A stretch of DNA of 64,000 bases from positions 124,001 through 188,000 of the forward strand of contig NZ_PJME01000005.1 in NCBI RefSeq assembly GCF_002954775.1, written 5' to 3'. This stretch comes from Streptomyces geranii. Its GTDB lineage: Bacteria; Actinomycetota; Actinomycetes; Streptomycetales; Streptomycetaceae. The translations under genes were made by a program, and so were the position numbers. Shown here piece after piece: positions 35,213 through 44,058 of this stretch. Below the pieces are notes generated by a model, which was given only the letters and a program-made list of their open reading frames with translations, made no database searches and was not told the origin of the DNA. The first letter of the stretch is position 1. Every line of letters starts with the position of its first letter.

Positions 35213-37275
35213 CGGGACTCCACGAGTTGGGGGAACTGCTGGGGTTCGGATGTCTCAAGGGGGGCGGTGGGCGTTTCGGTCCCGGGCTCTGGCGTCGCCG
35301 CTGCCGTCTCCTCCGCCGCCGCCTCGCGTCTGATGAAGCCGAGGTAGCTGCCGCCGGCGCCGAGGGTCAGGAAGAACATGCCCGCGTACATGGGGAAGCT
35401 GAGCGCGTCGAAGGTGGCGCTGATGACCAGGGCGACCAGGGCCGAGGCGAGGAACGCCTGGCCGAGTTCGCGGTCGGAGTCGGTGCGGGCGAGTCTGCGG
35501 ATGGCGCCGCCGGTGTGGATGCCGGTGATGAACAGGACGAGCAGCGCGACCAGTCCGACGATGCCCATCTCGGCGAGGGTCAGCATGTACTGGTTGTCGG
35601 TGAAGAAGTACAGGTCGGGCGTGAAGGTGCCGAAGCCCCGGCCGAACCAGGGGCGTTCGCTGAGGTACGGGACGATCGCGCTGTACTTCACGGTGCGGGC
35701 CTGGGTGCTGCTGTCGGAGTTGGAGAGGAAGCTGGCGAACAGGTCGGTGATCGTGCCGATGAGCCCCGGGATGATCACCTTGAAGGCGGCCACCGAGCCG
35801 AGGATGATCCCGATCGCGGCCCAGCGGCGCTGCGGCCTCCAGCGGGGGACCATCACGAGGGCGACGATGAGGATGCCGACGATGGACGTCCTGGACACCG
35901 TCAGCGGCAGCGCGCCCGCCATGATCGCTAGCGGTGCCCAGCGGCGCAGGGCGCCCGCGTGCCGGCGTACCGGATCGAAGGCCTGGTGGACGGCGAAGGG
36001 CACCAGGAGGGCGAGCATTCCGCCGAACTCCAGGGGCTGGGCCGTGGTGGAGCGGGGGCGGGTGAAGGAGCCGCGGTCCATGACGCTGACGCCGGCGCTG
36101 CTCGACTGCAGGCCGGGGATGTGGATGGAGTCGGCGATGTTGGTCGCGGCGAAGAAGTCGTAGTAGCCGATCAGGGCGACCACCGTGCCCAGGACGACGA
36201 GCCGGCGCATCAGGGTCTCCAGCCTGCTGCGCTCCTGGATGCCCGCCGACACCAGCACCACCAGCGCCACCCACACGCCGAGCCCGATGAGCCCCCGGTC
36301 GGCGCCGAGGACCTCCTCGTGGGAGCTGTCGCGGGTCGCCTCCGCGAGGTAGGACAGGAGGACCGCCACGGCGAGCACGCACATCGCGACGCGCGGCAGT
36401 CTGGTGCCCTCGGCGGGGCGGATCCGGCCGCCGAGCCAGGTCGCCAGGTACCAGAGGAGGCCGAGCAGGGCGAAGACGTTGGCGGGGGTGCCGACGCCGC
36501 CGAGGGCGGGGAGGGTGAGGTTGGAGGGGACGAAGAAGGCCAGCACCAGATAGCCGGTGAGGATCGTCGTGGCGTCCAGGCGGCGGGTCAGCAGGCCTCT
36601 GGGGGCCCGCTCGGGGGGCTTGGCGCGATGGCGGCGGGGCAGGTAGCCGGCCTGGGCGCGGCCCCGGCGGCGGACCACCGCGACGCCCTCGGCCAGGATG
36701 GAGAGGAGGAAGGCGCTGACCATGCCGACGATGAGGACGGCCGCGATGTTCTGGTAGCGGGCCTTGGACTGCGAGACCGGGGTCTGCGGCAGGACGACCG
36801 GGGCGGCCTGCACCGAGTACTCCACCGGCACCTTGGAGGCGGCCTGGAGGGCTTTGAGCTGCTCCCCGGCGAACTTGGTGAGGGTGGTGGTCTCCCGCAG
36901 CACCTTCCCCCGGTCGGTGCCGGTGACGCTCAGGGTGAGCAGCGGGCTGTCGGCCTCGGGGGCGAACCCGGCCGTGTAGCGGTCGGTGACGCCGCGGGAG
37001 TGCAGTTCCTTGGCCGCGTCGCTCGACTGGAGCGTCCTGAGCAGCACGTCGGCCGTGACGACCAGCGAACCGCCCGCGTTCGATATGGGGTTGCCGAAGG
37101 TGGGCGCCATGTCGGCGACGGCGCTGGAGTCGAGGAGCGTGACGGAACTCTGCGACTGGTAGGACACCGGGATGGTCCGGTACAGGTATCCGCCCGTGAG
37201 CAGACTGAGCAGGGTGAGGGGCACCATGAAGTACCAGCGCCTGCACATGATGGCCCAGAGATCGCCAAGGCTCAT
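35209..37275 (-). CDS. Wzz-Wzy fusion: chain-length determinant domain joined to O-antigen polymerase/ligase
   Basis: A 688-residue membrane protein. Residues 1-215 repeat the Wzz-like layout of the gene at 29078: M-S-L-G-D-L-W-A-I-M-C-R-R-W-Y, a membrane helix, V-S-Y-Q-S-Q-S-S-V, a periplasmic domain and a second helix near 185-207. After a basic linker, residues about 235-650 contain around ten helices and an O-antigen ligase/polymerase (Wzy_C) core; the large external loop runs around F-F-A-A-T-N-I-A-D-S and the conserved E-R-P-W-F-G-R-G-F-G-T-F follows. Polymerase and its length regulator are usually separate proteins. GGGGGAG precedes the ATG. Confidence 0.87.
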   Translation of the reverse strand: MSLGDLWAIMCRRWYFMVPLTLLSLLTGGYLYRTIPVSYQSQSSVTLLDSSAVADMAPTFGNPISNAGGSLVVTADVLLRTLQSSDAAKELHSRGVTDRYTAGFAPEADSPLLTLSVTGTDRGKVLRETTTLTKFAGEQLKALQAASKVPVEYSVQAAPVVLPQTPVSQSKARYQNIAAVLIVGMVSAFLLSILAEGVAVVRRRGRAQAGYLPRRHRAKPPERAPRGLLTRRLDATTILTGYLVLAFFVPSNLTLPALGGVGTPANVFALLGLLWYLATWLGGRIRPAEGTRLPRVAMCVLAVAVLLSYLAEATRDSSHEEVLGADRGLIGLGVWVALVVLVSAGIQERSRLETLMRRLVVLGTVVALIGYYDFFAATNIADSIHIPGLQSSSAGVSVMDRGSFTRPRSTTAQPLEFGGMLALLVPFAVHQAFDPVRRHAGALRRWAPLAIMAGALPLTVSRTSIVGILIVALVMVPRWRPQRRWAAIGIILGSVAAFKVIIPGLIGTITDLFASFLSNSDSSTQARTVKYSAIVPYLSERPWFGRGFGTFTPDLYFFTDNQYMLTLAEMGIVGLVALLVLFITGIHTGGAIRRLARTDSDRELGQAFLASALVALVISATFDALSFPMYAGMFFLTLGAGGSYLGFIRREAAAEETAAATPEPGTETPTAPLETSEPQQFPQLVESR

Positions 37276-37400
37276 GAATTCTCCCCCCGGCCCGGTGCTG
37301 TGGTACCGGAGGTCCGGGCTCGGGCACAGCATAGGCCTCGTGATGTGGTGGCGATCCGCCCCGGGGCCTGCGAGGATCGGGGCCGACGGAAGGAATCCCT

Positions 37401-38078
37401 GTGTCGCCTCGTGACGTCGCCGAAGCGCTGCTCCGCCGCTGGTACGTACTGGTGCTCGCGCTCCTGCTGACCGCCGCCGGGGCGTATCCGGTGGTCCGGC
37501 CCGCCCCGCAGTTCCTGAGTTCGGCCGTGGTCGTGCTCAAGCCGCCGGCGACGGGCAACCAGCCGAACCAGCTGACGAATCTCCAGCCGCCGCTCGCCAC
37601 CCTCGCGTACGGGATCGTGCAGCAGCTCGAGTCGCCCGCCGGGCGCAAGGAGCTGCGGGCCGTCGGGGTCGACGGCTCGTACCAGCTGATCCCGCGCAAC
37701 AGCGGCACCAGCGCGACCCCGCGCTATCTGATCCCCTCGCTCCAGGTGCAGGCGAGGGCCGCCGCGGCCGTCGACGCGGACACGGCGGTGCGCCGGATCA
37801 TCGAGGTCTACGCCGAGCACGTGGCCGACCTCCAGTCCGCGCAGGGCGTCGTCGCCGGGGCCCGGATCAACGCGTCGGTGCTGGTCGCTCCGAGCGCCGC
37901 CCAGGTACAGGGCAACAAGAGCCGCGCGCTGGCCGGTACGGCGCTGTTGGGGGCGACCCTGGCGGTCCTGGGCGCGCTGTGGTTCGACCAGTTCGCGCTG
38001 CGCCGCAGGAACCGGAAGGACGGCTCCGGCTCCCCGGAAGCGGGCCGTTACGCGGGTGCGGTGCCGGTGGCCAACTGA
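37401..38078 (+). CDS. Small Wzz-like polysaccharide co-polymerase
   Basis: A 225-residue protein with two membrane helices (about 15-32 and 176-193). Its N-terminus, S-P-R-D-V-A-E-A-L-L-R-R-W-Y-V, resembles the other two Wzz-like modules of the locus. The central part lacks the long coiled-coil region of large Wzz proteins. The start is GTG with GGAAGGA 8 nt upstream. It is alone on the plus strand between two leftward genes. It may be a third chain-length modulator or an export partner. Confidence 0.75.
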   Translation: MSPRDVAEALLRRWYVLVLALLLTAAGAYPVVRPAPQFLSSAVVVLKPPATGNQPNQLTNLQPPLATLAYGIVQQLESPAGRKELRAVGVDGSYQLIPRNSGTSATPRYLIPSLQVQARAAAAVDADTAVRRIIEVYAEHVADLQSAQGVVAGARINASVLVAPSAAQVQGNKSRALAGTALLGATLAVLGALWFDQFALRRRNRKDGSGSPEAGRYAGAVPVAN

Positions 38079-38091
38079 GCCGGGTACCGGC
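38079..38091. terminator. Short hairpin between convergent genes
   Basis: GCCGGGTACCGGC forms a 5-bp stem with a 3-nt loop in the 41-nt gap between the converging small Wzz-like gene and the next GT2 gene. It is a weak bidirectional terminator candidate. Confidence 0.3.
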
Positions 38092-38119
38092 ACGGTGTGC
38101 TGGGCGGAGCGGGCGCGCA

Positions 38120-39166
38120 TCAGATGCCGCGGCGCTTCCAGGACCGCCACCACAGCCACTCCCGCCCGCGTTCGACCACGGCCGACCAGATCAGCGGCTG
38201 GAGGTACGGCATGAGTCCGGCGCCGACGCGCCGGCGCCGGTGCAGGGCCTGGTACTCGGGCAGTGAGGTGAAGCCGGGGCGGCACTCGGCGGCGAAGGCC
38301 ACGAGGTCGTCGACCGGGACGACGTCGGTGCGGCCCCGGTCGTAGGCGCGGTAGGCGCGGCGCAGGGCGTAGCGGGCCAGCCGGGTGTGCACCAGATCGG
38401 CCAGCCGCTCGGCCTGCGGGAGCCGGTCGCCGCACTTGGCGAGGACGGAGTCGAAGGCGACCAGGCGCTGGCGCAGGTCGTCGAGCTGGCCGCCGAAGTC
38501 GGTGGTCGACATGTTGTTGCCGTGCACGCGGTAGAAGGCCTGGTCGGCGCCGCTGATGTAGCCGACGTCGGCGTGGGCGGCGAGCCGCATCCACATCTCG
38601 ATGTCGCCGGCGTGCGGGAGTGCGGGGTCGTAGCCGCCGACCTGGCGCTGGAGGCTGGTGCGGACGACGACCTCGGGCGAGGTGATGCAGCCGGTGCCCT
38701 CGCGGAAGCGGCGCTCCAGCCACCAGTGCCCGGGGTAGACGACCGAACCGGTGCTCTGGGTGCGGGCCTTGGGCAGTGGGCCGCCGTGCTGGAAGCGCAG
38801 GGGGCGGCCGTAGGCGAACCCGGCCTCGGGGTGGGCGTCGAGGAGGGCGGCGGCGCGGACGAGTGCGCCGGGGACCAGTCTGTCGTCGGCGGAGAGGAGG
38901 GCGACGTAGTCGCCGTCGGCCCACTCCAGGAGTCCCTCGTTGTAGGTGGCGATGTGCCCCTTGTTGGTCTCGTGGACGCGGACCTCGATGCGCGGGTCGG
39001 CGGCGGCGAGCTTGAGCGCGACCTCGGCCGAGTCGTCGGGCGAGGCGTCGTCGATGATGAGTACCCGGACGTCAACGCCGTCCTGCTCGTCCAGGACGCT
39101 GCTCACGCAGTCGGCCAGGAAATGGCCGTACTTGTAGCAGGGGATGACAACACTGACGGTGCTCAT
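38120..39166 (-). CDS. GT2-family glycosyltransferase
   Basis: A 348-residue GT2 enzyme with V-V-I-P-C-Y-K-Y-G-H-F-L at its start, L-I-I-D-D-A-S-P-D-D and the metal-binding L-L-S-A-D-D-R-L-V. The acceptor-side segment is H-A-G-D-I-E-M-W-M. It resembles enzymes that add N-acetylated or rhamnose residues to lipid-linked chains. ATG at 39166 is used; the longer frame is not supported by a ribosome site. A strong hairpin separates it from the upstream secreted-protein gene, so it probably has its own promoter. Confidence 0.9.
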   Translation of the reverse strand: MSTVSVVIPCYKYGHFLADCVSSVLDEQDGVDVRVLIIDDASPDDSAEVALKLAAADPRIEVRVHETNKGHIATYNEGLLEWADGDYVALLSADDRLVPGALVRAAALLDAHPEAGFAYGRPLRFQHGGPLPKARTQSTGSVVYPGHWWLERRFREGTGCITSPEVVVRTSLQRQVGGYDPALPHAGDIEMWMRLAAHADVGYISGADQAFYRVHGNNMSTTDFGGQLDDLRQRLVAFDSVLAKCGDRLPQAERLADLVHTRLARYALRRAYRAYDRGRTDVVPVDDLVAFAAECRPGFTSLPEYQALHRRRRVGAGLMPYLQPLIWSAVVERGREWLWWRSWKRRGI

Positions 39167-39188
39167 CGGTTGGCAGGCCAATCCCCGG

Positions 39189-39222
39189 CGGTGGCCTCCC
39201 GCGTGGGTGCGGGAGGCCACCG
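39189..39222 (-). terminator. Strong terminator after the large secreted-protein gene
   Basis: A perfect 14-bp stem (39189-39202 with 39209-39222) and a 6-nt loop lie just downstream of the secreted-protein stop at 39260 and upstream of the GT2 start at 39166. Confidence 0.85.
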
Positions 39223-39259
39223 GCGGTGGGTTGTGTCGGTCAGTTCTTCATACGGACGG

Positions 39260-42200
39260 TCAGTGCTTCTTGCGGACGGTCTTGCTGGTCAGGGTCCAGA
39301 CCTGGGACTTCACGGTGTGGTTCTTCTTGTCCCGGGCCGTGACCGTGATCTTGAAGCGCGTGCCGTCCGGCAGCGGGGTGGACAGATGGACGGACACCTT
39401 GTGGGTGGCCCGGTCGTAGGAGACGAACGCCTTGACCTTGAGCTTCTTGGCCGCCGCCGCCTTCGCGCCCGGCAGGACGGTCACCGTCGCCTTGACCGAG
39501 CCCACCTTGGCCGCGCTGGGCAGCGAGGTGACCAGCGGGCTCGACGCGTCGGCGGTGCGCGCCAGTGCGGAGGCGCTCACCTCCGAGGTGGTGACGGTCG
39601 ACAGTGCCGCCGACGGGTCGTCGGCGGTGAAGATCGGGCCGACCCAGTAGTTCGCGGACCCGTAGGAGCCGTTCGGGAAGGCCACGTCACTGCCGTACCG
39701 GTAGAGCCCGTTGCGGGCCGTACTGATGTCGGCGGTGGCGGTCAGCGGATAGGACTTGTGCGCCGAGGCGAAGTAGCCGCCGTCGACCGCGTAGTTGCCG
39801 TTCGGCGCGTGGTAGGAGACGACGTACGAGGTGTCCGCGGTGATCGCCACCGGGGTCGCGAACGTCATCGTCTGCCAGCCGGTGGCCGACTCGGTGGTGA
39901 AGGTGCCGGAGGCGAGGAGCGTGCCGTCGGCGGACCAGAGGCTGCCGGTGTGGGTGCCGGTGTTGGTGGCGCCCTTGTAGAAGGTGACGCCGGTGACCCA
40001 GCCGCTCGCCGAGGACTGGAAGCGGGTGCCCAGTTCGAGGGAGTTGGCGTCGTCGGTCACGGCCGTCCTGGCCGGCACGGTGGAGGTGTTCCACAGCGTG
40101 CAGGGGCAGGTGACCGCGGGCGGCGTGGAGCTGGTGGTGAAGCTCCAGGTCACCGGGGCCGACATGGCGTTGCCCCACAGGTCCTCGGCCTGGACCGAGG
40201 CGGTGTACGTGGTGTTCAGCTCAAGTTCCGTCGACGGCGTGAAGGTCGCCTTGTTCGACGCGGGGAGCGTCTTGGTGCCCGGGACGGTGTTGCCGCTCGG
40301 GTCCTTGAGCGTGAACGCCAGGGTGTCGCCGTCGATGGCGTGGTCGAAGATCGCCGACACCGGTGCCGTGATCGCCGCGCCGGTCGCCCCGGAGGTCGGG
40401 GAGGTCGAGGTGACGACGGGCGGGGTGGTGCTGGCCGCCGCGGTGTCGAGCACCACGTCCACCCAGTAGTTGCTGCCCGAGGACGCCGAGTTCGGGAAGC
40501 CGCTGGTCGAGCCGTACCGGTAGACGCCGTTGCCGCCGTCGGTGCCGGACTGCAGTGCCGTGAGCGGGGCCAGTCCTGCCGCGCTGCCGGAGAAGTAGCC
40601 GCCGTCGTAGGAGTAGCCGCCGTTGGGGGCGAAGTACGAGGCGACGTAAGTGGTGTTGGCCTTGACGGTGACCGGGGTGGCGAAGTTCAGCTGCTGCCAG
40701 CCGGAGGCCGTCTCGTTGGTGAAGGTGCCGGTGGCCAGGCGGGTGCCGGAGGCGCTCCACAGGCTGCCGGTGTGGGTGCCCGTGTTGTTGGGCGACTTGT
40801 AGAAGCGGACGCCGGTGATCGAACCGGCCACCGTGGTACGGATCTTGACGCCCAGCTCCAGGGAGCTGCCGTCGCCCGAGTTGACGGTGCCGGGCACGGT
40901 CGCGGCCGACCAGACGGTGCAGGGGCAGGCCTGAGGGCCGACGGTCACCGGGATGGTGGTGACGGCGCCGATGTTGACGCTGTCGTCCACCGCGCGGACC
41001 TTGATGGAGGCGCTGCCCGGGGTGGACGGGGTCCAGCTGTAGGTCCAGGACGTCAGTCCGCTGGCGGCGTTCCAGGTGGTGCCGCCGTCGGTGGACACCT
41101 CGACGCGGGCCACCACTCCCCCGCCGGAGTCGGCGGCGGTACCGGAGATGGTGACCGGCTTCAGCGCCGGGACGGTGACCCCGGAGGCCGGGCTCGTCAC
41201 GGTGATGGTCGGGCCGGTGGTGTCGGTGGACTGGGTGGCGCTGGTGAGGTTGCTCTGCAGGGTCAGCGGCTGGACGCCCATGTCGGCGAGGACGTTGACG
41301 GTCGCCTGCTGCATCCGGGAGTCCTCGGTGACGACGACGTCATCGGGGTCGTACACCGGAAGGTTGGTCAGACCCCACGACCACTGCACGGTCCCGGCCC
41401 CGAACACCAGGGCTCCGGAGTCCTGGTCGCGGAACTCGACGAGATTGTGCGTCGCCGTGCCGTTGCCGTACATGTTGCCCCAGTCGAGGCGGTACTTGCC
41501 GTCCTCGATGTCCACGGTCGTGGACGAGAGGTGGATCGCCCCGGCGGGTCTGGTGCTGTTGACGATGTCACTGTCCCACTCGTAACCGAGGGTTCCGGTG
41601 GGGAAGGTGGCCGTCTGGCTCGACGTGAGGTTGGCGATGGAGGTGTTGCGCCAGATCCGGTTCTTGCCGTACGAGCCGGGGACCGTGATCGCGTCGGCGC
41701 GGTAGCCGTTCACCGTGAACATGGAGCCGGTGAGGATGTTCGGCGGCTGGTATGTCTGACCGTACTGAGTGCTGGTCGGGTCCATCCAGGTGCCGGTCCA
41801 CTGGCCGCTGGGGTCGGCGATGCCGTTGCCCTGGACCATCTTGGTCATCTTGTAGCAGACCAGGGTCCGGTTGGCGGTGCTGGTGCCGTCGTTGCTCGGG
41901 GTGAGCCGGGTCTTCCAGAACACCTCGTTGCCGCTGAAGTAGGCCTGTCTCACGCCTGCCTTTCGGGCGGCCAGGACGTTGTTGTACTGACTCTGCGTCC
42001 AGTACTCGTCGTGGCCCGAGGACAGATAGACCTTGTGGTTGTCCAGCAGGGTGTCACCGTGGGTCGACACGTCGACGCCGGACAGATAGCTGACGTCGTA
42101 GCCGTTGCGCTCCAGCCAGGACAGCATCATGAACTCGGAGCCGTAGATGCCGTTGTCGCCGCCGATGTCCAGCGGCCGGTTGTAACTGACCTCGTAGGCC

Positions 42201-42862
42201 CGGCCGTCGGGCGCGGGGCCCGCGCCGCCGTACAGGTCCTGACCGCCGAAGTCGTTGTACGCCTGCCAGGTCTGGTCACTGGTCTGGACGACGATGTCGG
42301 AGGTGCTGGAGTCCTTGCGGACGACGAACGGATACGGCATGAGGCCGTCGCCGTCCGTCTGTGTGAGGTTCGCGATGTACAGGCCGGAGACGGCGTCGCT
42401 GGGCACCGTCCAGTTGACCGTGACCGGCCAGTTGCCGCAGTCGACCAGGCCAGTGCTGGCCTTGGTGGTGCAACTGGCCCGGGTGGTCGTGTAGTTGGCC
42501 GGGTAGGTCACGGCCGCCTGGGCGGCGGTCGAGATCAGCCGGGCGCCGTCGCCGCCGTACCAGCCGAGCCGGTAGATCTCGACACGGTAGGTGACCGGCG
42601 ACTGGATCTTGAACTGGACGGTGTCACCGGCCTGGACGCTCTCCTTGGTGGAGAACCCCTTGATGTCGCCGTAGGAGTTGGGCGCGTACCAGTCGGACAT
42701 GGGGCTGCCCGGCTTGGAGTTCTCGCACACGATCGCGTTCGAGGCCGTGCCGCACGGATCGGATGCCGCCTGGGCGGGCAGTGCCGTCGGGAGCACCGCC
42801 CATATCAATGCTGCCACGACGGCGAGGCGCCCGCCCCGGATCCGTCTGCTCCATCTGTTCAT
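39260..42862 (-). CDS. Large secreted multidomain protein: N,N-dimethylformamidase-like domain, Ig-like domains and two DUF4082 domains
   Basis: A 1200-residue exported protein with a Sec signal (1-32, ending A-Q-A-A). Residues about 35-545 resemble the large subunit of N,N-dimethylformamidase: Y-R-L-G-W-Y-G-G-D-G-A-R, then L-S-S-G-H-D-E-Y-W, then F-S-G-N-E-V-F-W-K. Next come an Ig-like domain (about 555-640), DUF4082 (about 645-800), a Big_5-like Ig domain (about 815-905), a second DUF4082 (about 905-1065) and a basic C-terminal domain. The two DUF4082 copies share T-G-T-H-T-G-S-L-W-S-A. It probably binds or modifies the surface glycan; the hydrolase residues cannot be assigned with certainty. 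Terminators flank the gene. Confidence 0.85.
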   Translation of the reverse strand: MNRWSRRIRGGRLAVVAALIWAVLPTALPAQAASDPCGTASNAIVCENSKPGSPMSDWYAPNSYGDIKGFSTKESVQAGDTVQFKIQSPVTYRVEIYRLGWYGGDGARLISTAAQAAVTYPANYTTTRASCTTKASTGLVDCGNWPVTVNWTVPSDAVSGLYIANLTQTDGDGLMPYPFVVRKDSSTSDIVVQTSDQTWQAYNDFGGQDLYGGAGPAPDGRAYEVSYNRPLDIGGDNGIYGSEFMMLSWLERNGYDVSYLSGVDVSTHGDTLLDNHKVYLSSGHDEYWTQSQYNNVLAARKAGVRQAYFSGNEVFWKTRLTPSNDGTSTANRTLVCYKMTKMVQGNGIADPSGQWTGTWMDPTSTQYGQTYQPPNILTGSMFTVNGYRADAITVPGSYGKNRIWRNTSIANLTSSQTATFPTGTLGYEWDSDIVNSTRPAGAIHLSSTTVDIEDGKYRLDWGNMYGNGTATHNLVEFRDQDSGALVFGAGTVQWSWGLTNLPVYDPDDVVVTEDSRMQQATVNVLADMGVQPLTLQSNLTSATQSTDTTGPTITVTSPASGVTVPALKPVTISGTAADSGGGVVARVEVSTDGGTTWNAASGLTSWTYSWTPSTPGSASIKVRAVDDSVNIGAVTTIPVTVGPQACPCTVWSAATVPGTVNSGDGSSLELGVKIRTTVAGSITGVRFYKSPNNTGTHTGSLWSASGTRLATGTFTNETASGWQQLNFATPVTVKANTTYVASYFAPNGGYSYDGGYFSGSAAGLAPLTALQSGTDGGNGVYRYGSTSGFPNSASSGSNYWVDVVLDTAAASTTPPVVTSTSPTSGATGAAITAPVSAIFDHAIDGDTLAFTLKDPSGNTVPGTKTLPASNKATFTPSTELELNTTYTASVQAEDLWGNAMSAPVTWSFTTSSTPPAVTCPCTLWNTSTVPARTAVTDDANSLELGTRFQSSASGWVTGVTFYKGATNTGTHTGSLWSADGTLLASGTFTTESATGWQTMTFATPVAITADTSYVVSYHAPNGNYAVDGGYFASAHKSYPLTATADISTARNGLYRYGSDVAFPNGSYGSANYWVGPIFTADDPSAALSTVTTSEVSASALARTADASSPLVTSLPSAAKVGSVKATVTVLPGAKAAAAKKLKVKAFVSYDRATHKVSVHLSTPLPDGTRFKITVTARDKKNHTVKSQVWTLTSKTVRKKH

Positions 42863-42897
42863 GTGTACCTCTCAGCGGTGCTGTGCACTGTGCGGGG

Positions 42898-42914
42898 CCG
42901 GCCCGGGAGGCCGG
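42898..42914 (-). terminator. Hairpin after the aminotransferase/sugar operon
   Basis: CCGGCC (42898-42903) pairs with GGCCGG (42909-42914) around a 5-nt loop, between the aminotransferase stop (42946) and the secreted-protein start (42862). It may end the leftward operon that starts at 49501. Confidence 0.4.
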
Positions 42915-42945
42915 TGTGGAGCGTGATTGTGGGGGCCGATCTGCT

Positions 42946-44058
42946 TCAGAGCGCCTTGGTGAGCGTTTCCACGACGCGTCGCTGCTGATCGGGGCTTATC
43001 TGGGGGAAGAGCGGCAGCGACAGGATGCGGTCCGCCGCCCGCTCCGCGTGGGGGAAGTCACCACGGGCGTGGCCGAGATGTCGGTAGGCCGCCGTGAGGT
43101 GCACGGGGGCGGGGTAGTGCACGCCCGCGCCGATGCCCTCGGCGTTGAGCTTGCCGACGACGTCGTCGCGGTCCGTGTCGGTGACCTCGACGACGTACAG
43201 GTGCCAGACGTGGACGTTGCCGTCGGCCGTCGTGGGGAGGACGACCCGGCCGGCCGCCGCGAGGTCGGCGAGCAGGTCGTCGTAGCGGGCCGCCGCCGCC
43301 CGCCGGGCCGCGTTGCCGTCCGCGAGGCGCGCGAGCTTCGCGCGCAGGACGACGGCCTGCAGTCCGTCGAGGCGGCTGTTGAACCCGGCTACGTCGTGGC
43401 GGTACTTGGCGACGCCGCCGTGGTTCGCGGTCGCGCGGACCAGGTCGGCCAGGTTCTCGTCGTCGGTGAGGACCGCGCCCGCGTCGCCGTAGGCGCCGAG
43501 GTTCTTGCCCGGGTAGAAGCTGGTCGCGGCGATGCCACCGCTGCCCGGGGAGCGGCCGTCGCGGGTGGCGCCCTGGCACTGGGCGGCGTCCTCGACGACC
43601 CGTACGTGGTCCGGGAGTCGGTCGCGCAGGCCGGTCACCTCGGCCAGCTGGCCGTACAGATGCACCGGGACGACCGCGCGGGTGGCCGGGCCGACGGCGT
43701 CCAACGCGGCCTGCGGGTCGAGCAGATGGGTGCCGGGCAAGCAGTCCGCCAGGACCGGGCGGGCGCCGATCCGGGCCACGGCTCCGGCGGTGGCGATGAA
43801 GGTGTTGGCGGGGATCACGACCTCGTCGCCGGGTCCGATCCCGCTCGCGCGCAGGGCGAGTTCGACGGCGTCGGTGCCGTTGGCGACGCCCACGCAGTGC
43901 GCGACGGCGCCGAAGTCGGCGTACTCGCGCTCGAAGGCCCGTACCTCGTCGCCGCCGATGAAGGCGGTGTTCGCCAGCACCCGTTCGAAGCCGGCCCGTA
44001 CCTCGTCGGCGACCTCCTCGTGTGCCGCCTTGAGGTCGACAAGCGGTATGTGGTTCAT
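42946..44058 (-). CDS. DegT/DnrJ/EryC1-family sugar aminotransferase, WbpE/WlbC type
   Basis: A 370-residue PLP aminotransferase of fold type I. The internal aldimine Lys185 is in F-Y-P-G-K-N-L-G-A-Y-G-D-A-G. The cofactor contacts are N-G-T-D-A-V-E-L-A-L and V-V-E-D-A-A-Q-C-Q-G-A. It opens with I-P-L-V-D-L-K-A-A-H, as in WbpE and WlbC, which transaminate the 3-keto sugar produced by the WbpB dehydrogenase. That dehydrogenase is encoded upstream in the same operon (46929-48065). The start overlaps the NeuD-like gene stop. Confidence 0.88.
   Translation of the reverse strand: MNHIPLVDLKAAHEEVADEVRAGFERVLANTAFIGGDEVRAFEREYADFGAVAHCVGVANGTDAVELALRASGIGPGDEVVIPANTFIATAGAVARIGARPVLADCLPGTHLLDPQAALDAVGPATRAVVPVHLYGQLAEVTGLRDRLPDHVRVVEDAAQCQGATRDGRSPGSGGIAATSFYPGKNLGAYGDAGAVLTDDENLADLVRATANHGGVAKYRHDVAGFNSRLDGLQAVVLRAKLARLADGNAARRAAAARYDDLLADLAAAGRVVLPTTADGNVHVWHLYVVEVTDTDRDDVVGKLNAEGIGAGVHYPAPVHLTAAYRHLGHARGDFPHAERAADRILSLPLFPQISPDQQRRVVETLTKAL

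Noticed and set aside
38387..42988. A 1533-codon open frame on the plus strand
   Set aside because: It is antisense to the secreted protein and GT2 genes, rich in Arg/Gly/Val/Asp typical of high-GC shadow frames, and has no motif or ribosome site.
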